A DNA stretch of 64,000 nt from assembly GCA_024663395.1 (NCBI GenBank), contig JANFAH010000032.1, positions 124,001 to 188,000 of the forward strand. The letters run 5' to 3'. The first letter of the stretch is position 1. Every line of letters starts with the position of its first letter. Made by a program: the position numbers and the translations under genes. Source of the DNA: Pisolithus tinctorius (Eukaryota; Basidiomycota; Agaricomycetes; Boletales; Pisolithaceae). Below are positions 55,625 to 64,000 of this stretch, piece by piece. The notes beneath the pieces were generated by a model that worked only from the letters and a program-made list of their open reading frames with translations, made no database searches and was not told the origin of the DNA.

Positions 55625-56390
55625 TGGAAGCTGTTCGACATAGGGAGCGCCTCTCGTGAAGCCCATAAATACAAGCACTACCAGAAGCAGGCATAGTTGT
55701 GCAATTCCGAGCCAAGCACAACCTATAGCCGGAATCGACACTAGAACGCTACGTTGGGTGAAACGGCACCCTACTTCACCAGCAAAGTATATTTTTGGCT
55801 TGCTAGAGCAACTCACTGTTCGATCTTCAATCGCACTCTTTGTCTTTCCCACTCCTGCATCGAGCGCAGATACACCTAGGATGGCATCCATCTGATGCAC
55901 GAAAATAGCAATGAGCTGTTACAACGCTCGGGAACCACGCCCGATGGAAAGAAGCGATGACGCACGTGCGTAAGGTGCGGGGCTTCGCTGGTCCCGAAGA
56001 GGGCCTGATCACTCTAAGAGTTGGAGCATGTCTCTGCAAGTCTAGAAAGTTTCCGCACGTTCACCGTTTATTCTCGGCCTCAATGACATTCAACGAAGAA
56101 TCTGTACTTACGCCCTGAAGAAACACGATGGCACATTGTGTAAGAACCTCTTTAACGTCGAGAATAGAGGAAGCTTATTACTTGCCATCGGATCGTGCCT
56201 GGATCAGTGGCCCTTTATTACCATCCATGTCCCATGATGGCAAGCGAACACGCGTCGAAATCGAGGTGTGTAAGTATCCACCAATCGTAGAGGTCGCTTG
56301 TATGATAGGCCGATAAGCGGGGTGTCGCAACGAACCAATTTGCTCAGCGACACGCACATTCCACAGCTCTGGTGGGCACCGTACGAAGTG
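55625..56390 (+). repeat. Inverted repeat arm 1
   Basis: Matches the reverse complement of 60893-61615, roughly 90% by eye. A 100-codon minus-strand frame at 55601-55900 contains AGVGKTKSAI and a hydrophobic helix; its counterpart in arm 2 is open on the plus strand. The opposite strand is open in both arms too, and near the outer end both arms encode RVEIEVCKYPPIVEVACMI or a variant. I cannot say which strand was coding. Confidence 0.8.
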
Positions 56391-57022
56391 TTGTCGGGAA
56401 GGGGGGATTTTTCACATACCTCGATGCTTTGTGATTAAATATTAAGTTGTTGATTGAAGGAGGACATGATCCTCTTGAAACGAGGCCCTAAAAATTGCCA
56501 TATGTCGGTATTATTATGTAGGCAAAAAATAGAGCTCTGCATAAGTACATGAGGAGATCTACATGGCGCTACTATTCGGCTTCAAAGACACGCGCCCTCG
56601 GCGCGGTGATTGATCGGCGGCAGAGATTGCCATCCACCAAATGGCAGATCAAGGAACATGGCGGTCCAGTTCTTGCTGTGGTAATCTCCCTTTCAAAGTG
56701 CACACATACATGTCCGCGTCATGCACGGCGATCTGTGTGATGCAGTAAGAAAGTAGATAGAGGGAATCATGGCCTAAGTACTACAAAATACCCAAAAAAT
56801 CACAAGCAAGTTCAGAGCACGGTGTTACCTGGCCGTTATCGCAGTGTTGATCTACCCTGCCCTGGTCGAAAGACGATAATGCGGGTATGAAACAGGTACG
56901 AGTGGTGCGACTAGTGGGACTGTTCTTCGGTTTGCATGCCTGCTTGCAATCATGCAATGACAGATTGTGGTAATATGAACGTACGATGCCGAACACCACC
57001 CGCCAACCGAAGAGACTAAAGG

Positions 57023-57029
57023 TATAAAT
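57023..57029 (+). promoter_or_regulatory. TATA box of cystine-knot-like gene 2
   Basis: TATAAAT 104 bp before the ATG; the following CGTCGAAGGAAG resembles GGTCGAGGGAAG downstream of the TATA box of gene 4. Confidence 0.6.
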
Positions 57030-57109
57030 CCGTCGAAGGAAGAGGGACTTCTTTCAGTTACTCTACCTCCCCGGTTCAGTGGCACAGCTCATCCAGAGTA
57101 CTCCGTAAC

Positions 57110-57730
57110 TCGTGTTTCAGTCAACCATGCGTTTTACTTTGCTTACCCTCTTCGTCGCTCCGTTCATCACTGCCGTCGTCGGCGCCGCTATTAGTTCCAA
57201 CAACGCTGGGTTTGATGGTCTGGAAAGGAGGGGCTGTGGCGCGCCAGGCCTATCCTGTACCATTTTCGAATCGACTCTGGTCTGCTGTCCTGGGTTGACC
57301 TGTACAGCATACCCACCTAACCAAGACAGAGTTGGATTCTGCGAGGTTAGTTTCCAGTTAATGCGGCCCTCATAGTCTGCAGTACTGACCTGGGCCTCGT
57401 GATGGTGTAGTAATCGCTTTGCAACTTGGCAAACTACTGTTCCGTGTGCCAGTTAGTCAGGTGCAGTGGTTGACGGATGAGTCGGGTCATGTTCAGGTCC
57501 TATCTACACACGATGTACGAATGAGAATGACGGGTTTATGATGTTACGCCATCCAGCTAGAAGAAAGTCTGCTACCATGTGTATCAAAAGTGTCTTGCAG
57601 AGTCTTACCTTTCAAAAGAGGTCACATTGAGTCCGTCGTGTGTGGAACGATTCTCGCTTGTCGGGCCCAGTGGCGGACTCCGAAGTACTGTGGACTCGCT
57701 TGCTTGTTGGTCGTGCATGATGCAGAGGCA
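57110..57730 (+). repeat. Segmental duplication, copy 1
   Basis: Covers cystine-knot-like gene 2 and its 3' flank and matches about 63370-63950, for example TGTCTTGCAG followed by TTACCTTTCAAAAG in both. The upstream boundary is uncertain. Confidence 0.65.
57127..57413 (+). CDS. Small secreted cystine-knot-like protein 2
   Basis: Exon 1 (57127-57345) encodes 73 residues: signal peptide MRFTLLTLFVAPFITAVVGA, a short pro-segment ending in the Kex2-like LERR, then six cysteines spaced C-x6-C-x8-CC-x4-C-x11-C. A GTTAGT donor follows one codon after the last cysteine and the acceptor TGTAG at 57410 is followed directly by TAA (57411-57413). The signal peptide is almost the same as in gene 4 (63382), and both flanks are similar to that gene for several hundred bases, so they are segmental duplicates. 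Function unknown; it should be exported and processed in the secretory route. Confidence 0.8.
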
Positions 57731-58102
57731 TGCCAGCACCCCAATGAGATGAGTTTCCCAAAGCAGTTTATTCTACCATGTTATGTTTGCTTGCACCTCG
57801 CGAGCTTGGACTCTAACTCCTTTCCGCACCCTCAACGGATAAATGGGCTCGTGAACAGAGCTGCGGTGGAATTTTGTAATGAAATAACCGCTGCAGCAGG
57901 TTCGTTGGGGGACGTTGTACATCTTAGTTTGTCAAGAGCTCACTAAATACAGCGATATCAAGTTTCGTTCCTGATGGTCAACAAACTGGTGTTACATCCC
58001 AACCAACTGCTCTGAGTGGGTTTGCCAAGCTCATTCCAACCCTCCACACATAACGTCGGTGTCTCCCCTTGACCTATTCATCAAGAGCTCTGGGACTATG
58101 AT

Positions 58103-58398
58103 TTAAGCGGCACACTGTAAGCTTAATGCAATACACATTGTGCGACTGAAGCACTTACAGGGCACTTCCCGACAATGGCGTCCGATCCGCTACTACTGCT
58201 ATCTTTGGGTACGCATGTACCTTCACAGCACGGTTCACACTGTTCATCAATGCAACAATGCTCCCCTGCCGCTATGCAGGCTACATCTTCCTGTCTCTTC
58301 GCGAGGTTGCTGAGACCGTAAGTTCCTGTGTTGCCTGCAGCACCGGCGACAACAGTGAGGAGAGGTGCAACAATGAAAGAAAGCAGAGCGGGACGCAT
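58103..58398 (-). CDS. Small secreted cystine-knot-like protein 3
   Basis: Minus strand, exons 58398-58159 and 58114-58103, 83 residues; the 44-nt intron has GT...AG ends and exon 2 adds only Cys-Ala-Ala before TAA. The signal peptide is MRPALLSFIVAPLLTVVAGA; a Met five codons upstream (58413) is an alternative start. A Kex2-like LAKR precedes the mature part. The nine cysteines include the family framework C-x6-C-x8-CC-x3-C-x16-C plus three extra. A TATA box on the minus strand lies at 58453-58459. It is more diverged from genes 2 and 4 than they are from each other. Function unknown. Confidence 0.78.
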
Positions 58399-58452
58399 GG
58401 TAGAGCTGTTCACAGTATACTTTGCTGGTTTCTAACGCTGCCTCGCAAACCC

Positions 58453-58459
58453 TTTTATA
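58453..58459 (-). promoter_or_regulatory. TATA box of cystine-knot-like gene 3
   Basis: Minus-strand TATAAAA, about 60 bp upstream of the ATG at 58398. Confidence 0.6.
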
Positions 58460-58539
58460 CCTCTCAGGTAGTCGCTTTTCTCGGTAGCTTGTTCGGAGGT
58501 GAGTTGGCCATTGTGTCGTTCACGATACTAAAAATTACC

Positions 58540-60267
58540 TAGGCCGTTTTGACGGACGGGCGGAAATCGCTTTCTGTCGGTAAACAGCCGCCAGTGACAT
58601 CACGTTCCGCATTTACATGACGAACGGTGAGCTCTCACCGTCGGTCGTGCACTTAAGCAGGAGCTTACTGAGCAGCTCCGCATGGGTGTCCATAATGGCT
58701 CACGTAAATTGCAGACAATACGGCCCGAGCGCTCACGAGCCATCCTAGAGCTGCGATATGCCAAAGGACTGGTAATTGGACTGTGTGCCTCATTTGATGC
58801 CTACCAATATCGCATTCGTGGGGAAAAACGTGGTATTTCCCTTGACCACACATACATCCGGTGTGGGAGAACAAGGTAAGCAGGTTTTATTTGTAGGGAA
58901 TAACGCGAATAGAAATCGTCGCTCCACAGAACAAATGTGTCAATCAGATTTTCTGATTTCGACCCGTACGTGAGCCTGTTCATGGGTGCACAGCCAGGGA
59001 AGCGATGGTTTCAATTGCCAAGTCCCACTGAAACATAATCTCGAGATCTGGCAGCAGTATGATTACCGTCAACCAACCCCACAGTTCCAATGATTCGAGT
59101 TCAACTACGGTCGTCGTTTGGTGATTTCACCGGATTTACTTACAGGTACTGGTCATCATATCATATATTATTGCATAGCAAGTAGTGAGCGCCAAGATTT
59201 TTCTGATTCGCATGTCTACGCTTGTCGGTTTCCGGTATCTTAATAGCCGGGTATAGTGGGACACGCCGAGGTAGGCTATGCTAATTCAGAAAACTCATGT
59301 GTAGTTGACCCTGCAGCGCGCACCACACTACTCACCACCGCTCTCATCGTCCTTAATGCGGCTATCTTCATTCCCTTCAACTTTGAAGGGATAGCAGCTG
59401 AAGAATCGCTCCGGTTTTTGCAGGGCATTAAAGTACGAGAGGTACATGTCTCCGGGAGTCTGAGACAGCGTGCGTCGTTACTTTCCATGCAACGGTAAGT
59501 GGCGGTGTGCCCGGAACGTCGGGATTGGGTCTACCTCTGTCCCCACGAATGTGCGGGAGGAACGGTGTGTACATAACGTGTTTCATAAAATCCCTTAGTA
59601 TCCGCGGAGCTGAGCTGCTGCGATAAGTCCGACTCTAAACCTCGCTGTTCAATGAAACCGGGCAAGGTGTTACTATTCGATATTCTGCAGATGATCGTGT
59701 ACCTATCCAAAACTGATGATCACCAGATATGTGGATGGGTCGTGCAGGAGTTGCGGTGATTCGCAGCAAGTTGTCGTTAAACCTGGCCACGGACGACCCG
59801 AATATGGCATGATAGCAGGCGTACGTCCCAAAAAATTACTTTCTCTGATCAACTTACACCCTGACTTATGCATTATTGGTGCAGGTTCCCAATCCCCTCG
59901 CATGTTGAAATGAGATTACCAGTGCAGCACACGAAAACCAAGGTATCATAAATACGTAATTAAACTAACCCATAAAATGAGCGATGCGAAGTGCAGCGCA
60001 AACTGAGCGCTGTCATAGACAGCAGTATCAGATACAACTTCAGATATGTGGTTATAGTCATTAGCCTACAGCTTCCCCCTGAACTCGATTCATTGCGCGG
60101 AGGCTCTCACGCACTATTTCATTGTGGAACCGAGCGAGGGTCAACAGCAATTACTTGCTTACTATGTCACACTGGCGTTCGAGTCCAATGGTGCCCGTAC
60201 AAATGTTTGTGCAGGGAACTTGTAGACGAAGACACAATTTCCTTCGAGAGATGACGAGAATTCAGGC
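58540..60267. other. No recognisable gene
   Basis: About 1.7 kb with short frames only. An 80-codon plus-strand frame at 59256-59498 contains a hydrophobic stretch but matches nothing I know. Confidence 0.45.
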
Positions 60268-60500
60268 CAATAAACGGAGATTATTTGTGGAATGTTGACG
60301 AAGGGAACGCCATCTGTGTCTCCGAACCTGTCGTCAGATGAGTGTGCCCGCCAGAAAAAAACCCGCCGGGTATCTTCCCAGCGCTATTGCATTGCACGGC
60401 TGGGCGGAAACTTCTCAGTCGAATGGGATTCCGGCCTTCAACTTCCTTGTTTCTCCCGAGACTTAGTGTCTGCATACCCCGCTGGCGGGCGGATTGTCTG
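60268..60500 (+). repeat. Direct repeat block, copy 2
   Basis: Counterpart of 55395-55615 in the same orientation, separated by about 390 bp from the inverted arm with which it would be contiguous in copy 1. Confidence 0.65.
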
Positions 60501-60892
60501 AACGTTTACCATATGTAATCTTCGCCTGTAATCTAGAACTTGAAAGCAGGATGTGGGAGTCAACTCGCTGAACTTGAAAACAAAGTTGTATCCGATATAG
60601 TCAATACAATAACCTTCGTTTTGTAGTTATCAAGTGCAACAGCACTCAGCGTTCGGGTTTGATACCATAAGCCAACTTGCGCCACGGTATAGCCTAATTT
60701 GAACGAAGTGTTTGGAGAATGGAGATCCAACGCACCGGAGAGCACAGCAGACGCCAGTGTCTCACGACTTTCATCCCTGGGCTGCAGCAGTGTATTATCA
60801 ACCCCAACGCTGGGATGCTTAAACTCACCAGGCTCTCCTCTCAGACCTCGGGAGCGAAGACGAGCAGGCTCCGGGAACTAACAAGACTGCCA

Positions 60893-61615
60893 CTTCGTGC
60901 GGTGCCCACCAGAGTTGTGGAATGTGCGTGTCGCTGAGCGAATTGGTTCGTTGCAACACCTCACTTATCGGCTTATCATACAAGCGACCTCTACGATTGG
61001 TGGATACTTACACACCTCGATTTCGATGCGTGTTCGCCTGCCATCATGAGACTTGGATGATAACAAAGGGCCACTGATCCAGGCAGCAAGTAACAAGCTC
61101 CTTCTATTCTCGACGTTGAAGAGGTCCTTACACAATGTGCATCGTGTTTCTTCAAGGCGTAAGTACAGATCCATCGGTGAACGTGCGGAAACATTCTAGA
61201 CTTGCAGAGACATGCTCCAACTCTTAGAATGATCAGGCCCTCTTCGAGACCAGCGAAGCCCCGCACCGTACACACGTGCGTCATCGCTTCTTTCCATCGG
61301 GTGTGGTTCCCGAGAATTGTAACAGCTCATTGCCATTTTCGTGCATTAGATGGATGCCATCCTAGATATATCTGCGCTCGGTGCAGGAGTGGGAAAGACA
61401 AAGACTGCGATTGGAGATCGAACAGTGAGTTGCTCTAGCAAGCCAAAAACATACTTTTCTGGTGAAGTAGGGTGCCGTTTCACCCAACGTAGCGTTCTAG
61501 TGTCGATTCCAGCTATAGGTTGTCCTTGGCTCGGAATTGCACAACTATGTCTGCTTCTGATAGTGCTTGTACTTATGGGCTTCACGAGAGGCGCTCCCTA
61601 TGTCGAACAGTTTCT
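60893..61615 (-). repeat. Inverted repeat arm 2
   Basis: Reverse complement of 55625-56390, with a roughly 10-bp deletion relative to arm 1 near 61080 and scattered substitutions. Its plus-strand frame from 61350 contains AGVGKTKTAI and SIPAIGCPWLGIAQLCLLL. Confidence 0.8.
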
Positions 61616-61639
61616 GCGTTCGTCGACGGCTACCAAGCT

Positions 61640-63250
61640 CCCCACTCTCACATGTAAGCAGGTCAACGAGAACATTTTAACTAATACTGAACAATGAAGT
61701 ACTGATATCTGGACCACGACTTGGGGAATTTACATGCTACCTGCCAGAAGAACGCCTCATGATGTGCAAGGAGGGGGAATGGTTTCTGATCATCCCTTCC
61801 TTCACTATCCCATTCCTTCACTTCCTGCAGCAGTTTGCAGCCATCATCTTGGGCATTTTCTTGTACGCAATCATTGTTTTGACTCTCAATTACAGTAATG
61901 CCATACTTTCATGTCGTGTGCTGCAGAGCTATTCTATTATATGCTAAAATACGTACGAGTGTGGAATTCCAAGTAAGACTTGTGCAGAGCAATTGGGCCA
62001 AGGACACTGTAGGAAGTAAGCACACGATATTCACCACTCTTGAGTTTAACAGCAATGATTTCCAGTGCCATGTATTTTGGTCACTAATTGCATACTCTAT
62101 GCACTCGCAGTCACCCCCTACCAGTCTGGGCTCTGGCCACTATGTGTATCCACACTATTCCTATTATTATTCACGTGATGATCCGGAGAGCTGGTTGTGT
62201 GACTGGAAATCAGTGCCATTGGTGGTGAAAATCGGTACCTAAAGTGAATGGAAAACAGTACCAGTCGGTACTGAAAAAATATGCCAATGACACTGATGAT
62301 GGCGCTAATTTTCAGCGTTTACTTTCCTCAATGGGAAATCATACGAAGCCCAGTTGATCTTGCTAGGCCGAGCAGAAGCTTGCTTCACTTAGCATGATCC
62401 TGACTAGGAAGAGGAGTGACGGCCATTTAACACCTAGTTAGGTCTAGTAGTACCCCATTGCACTCAGGCACTGTTGTTTCTTCTCCGATCATTATCAACT
62501 GTCTGGTGTGTCAGGTCTTGCCTGTATATTCTAGGTCCCTCGAGTTTTGAGCTTTTGCATTGCTTTAATTCTCGGTTTTGGATTTCTGGTGTTGAATCTA
62601 TTTTTGCGACCTTGGTCGCCGTTAACCCCTGTACGCATCCGGAGCTGCCATGCCTATTCACGCTCCAAACGCAATCGTGTCCCGCCTCCGCCACGAGGCC
62701 TTGACCCAAAAGTCTGACCACAGGTAGGACAACACAAAACTCCGACTGTTCCCCGTGATAACAAGTGATACTACACCCGATTTGAACTGGTCACCTTCTA
62801 GTACATGCTTACAGCAAGGTTCATATCGATAGATGGGAACTTCACCCGAGCTGACCAAAACTCAAATGAGCGTTGCTTTTGTTTAACGAATCTTGCTGAA
62901 CAATTCAGCGTGTGCCATCCCTGGTTTGTATTTGCAGACGCACACCATCCTTTGCTCGTGTCACTGGAATGCTCAGCCATTGCCTACTATATATGACAGA
63001 CCACGGGTAGTCCTTACCGGTAAACAGTATTCGAGAGCGGCCGTAACTGCTGTTGGGCACCTGAAGTTGGCCTGAAGCACCCGAGTACTCAAGTGGCCCA
63101 ATAACCACTGAGTAAAGGCATTGTTTGGGCAATATTCCAAATTTTCCGATCACTTCTGGTCTGTTGATGTGGACTACACTGAATATGAACGTGGATTGCG
63201 CCTGCTTGTAATGGCAGATTGTGGTAAGTCCTCATCCACAAACGGAAGGG
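61640..63250. other. No recognisable gene
   Basis: Short frames without domain pattern. The stretch 62470-62760 has frames open on both strands but no start, motif or repeat that would support a gene. Confidence 0.4.
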
Positions 63251-63258
63251 ACCAATGC

Positions 63259-63265
63259 TATAAAT
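63259..63265 (+). promoter_or_regulatory. TATA box of cystine-knot-like gene 4
   Basis: TATAAAT 123 bp before the ATG at 63382, in a context resembling the promoter of gene 2. Confidence 0.55.
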
Positions 63266-63369
63266 TGGTCGAGGGAAGGACTGGTAGGACTGCAGCAAGA
63301 CTCATCCCAGCCAGTCCCCCTCCTGTCAGCTCAGCGATACAGTTCATTCAACGTACCCTGTGACTCATA

Positions 63370-63950
63370 CTCCATTCTTCCATGCGTTTCACTCTGCTTA
63401 TCCTCGCCGTCGCTCCATTCATCACTGCCGTCATCGGTGCTGTCGCCGCTCCCGATGCTGGAGTGTGCAATGGTGAATCATGTTGCGCGCATGGCCTGCC
63501 TTGCAACCGATTCCTTCCGGGTGGGAACTGCTGTGAGGGGTTATCATGCTGCGGTGCCATTTTAAACCCGGTCTGCAAGGTCGGTTTCTAGTTAATGCCA
63601 CCTTCAGTCTGCAGCCTACTGACCTGGATCACGTCATGGTGTAGTATCCGGGCAGCGATTGTGGCTCTACGTCGTAGTGGGTTGATGACGAACGAAGTCA
63701 CGTTCAAGTCCGTCCTATGCACAAATCCGCAGATGAGAGTGATGGGTTCATGATGTTATGCGATCGAGTTAAAGAAAGTCTGCTATGTACTATGTAAATC
63801 AAAGATGTCTTGCAGTGTTTTACCTTTCAAAAGTGCCTACATTGAGCTTTCCACCGTGTGCGAAGCAATTCTCACCTGCTTTCTATCGATAGTCAACATT
63901 CAACTGGTTGAGCCCCATTGCGGACTCTGAAGTAATGTGGACTCATGCTT
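63370..63950 (+). repeat. Segmental duplication, copy 2
   Basis: Matches about 57110-57730 through the gene, its intron and at least 270 bp of 3' flank. It may extend beyond the window end. Confidence 0.65.
63382..63677 (+). CDS. Small secreted cystine-knot-like protein 4
   Basis: Exon 1 (63382-63579) encodes 66 residues and exon 2 (63645-63677) ten more, in phase. The signal peptide is MRFTLLILAVAPFITAVIGA. The mature part starts near VAAPDAG and has ten cysteines, including C-x5-C-x8-CC-x4-C and the extra pairs ESCC and SCCG. Unlike gene 2, where the intron is followed at once by TAA, here exon 2 reads YPGSDCGSTS before TAG, so the duplicates differ at the C-terminus by loss or gain of a short tail. 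Segmental duplicate of gene 2. Function unknown. Confidence 0.78.
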
Positions 63951-64000
63951 GTTGGCCATGGATGCTCAAGTATGCCCCACACCATGCCTGTAGGTTCAAA

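Noticed and set aside
57127..63677. Hydrophobin identity for the secreted cysteine-rich genes
   Set aside because: Hydrophobins need eight cysteines in the C-CC-C-C-CC-C order with long spacers; the shared framework here is C-C-CC-C-C.
1..64000. tRNA, rRNA and CRISPR features
   Set aside because: No T-arm GGTTCGA context with a foldable tRNA, no rRNA-like block, and no regularly spaced short repeats were found on reading.

Overview
The window looks like nuclear DNA of a filamentous basidiomycete, most likely an Agaricomycete. Genes are cut by many short GT...AG introns (about 45-65 nt, some flanking micro-exons), and several families are typical of that group: rhodopsin-like integral membrane proteins, AusD-like methyltransferases, 45-residue TPR arrays and small secreted cysteine-rich proteins. 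All exon models here were spliced by eye from reading-frame and family-pattern continuity; no alignment was run.

Region by region. 0.4-13.5 kb: two copies of a phytanoyl-CoA-dioxygenase-like (PhyH) gene, the first dead and split from its 3' flank by about 4.1 kb, the second intact; between them a rhodopsin-domain membrane protein, a 5'-truncated methyltransferase relic, the mitochondrial inner-membrane gene SHE9/MDM33 and an intact AusD-like methyltransferase. 13.9-16.5 kb: a very intron-rich MFS transporter of the Dal5/ACS type with a 9-nt micro-exon. 17-20.3 kb: relics and the first of four small secreted cystine-knot-like genes. 21.3-24.0 kb: ALG6 (ER N-glycan glucosyltransferase). 24.2-28.4 kb: an FMN-dependent alpha-hydroxy-acid oxidase/dehydrogenase and a probably dead isopenicillin-N-synthase-like 2OG dioxygenase. 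29.4-33.0 kb: an intronless 1222-residue protein joining about 14 TPR-like repeats to a HET domain.

37.45-54.78 kb is a nest of two LTR retrotransposons. The outer one (LTRs 901/920 bp, TSD GTTGC) has no recognisable coding capacity and a strand-biased interior full of CCGG. Into it a Ty3/Gypsy element (LTRs 1046 bp each, TSD CCGG, about 0.8% LTR divergence by eye) inserted on the minus strand. It has gag-protease, a canonical -1 frameshift heptamer and pol, now damaged. Between pol and its 3' LTR, on the opposite strand, lies a spliced four-exon gene for a 455-residue Zn2Cys6 zinc-cluster protein with a C-terminal coiled coil. This antisense gene carried by the retroelement is the most unusual feature of the window.

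54.8-64 kb: a gene-poor, duplicated and rearranged tract (inverted and direct repeat blocks) with three more secreted cystine-knot-like genes. All four members share a signal peptide, a C-x5/6-C-x7/8-CC-x3/4-C framework, a nearby TATA box and an intron just after the last framework cysteine.

Housekeeping genes (SHE9, ALG6) are thus interspersed with a fast-evolving accessory set: tailoring oxygenases, methyltransferases, transporter, HET/TPR protein, secreted peptides and retroelements.
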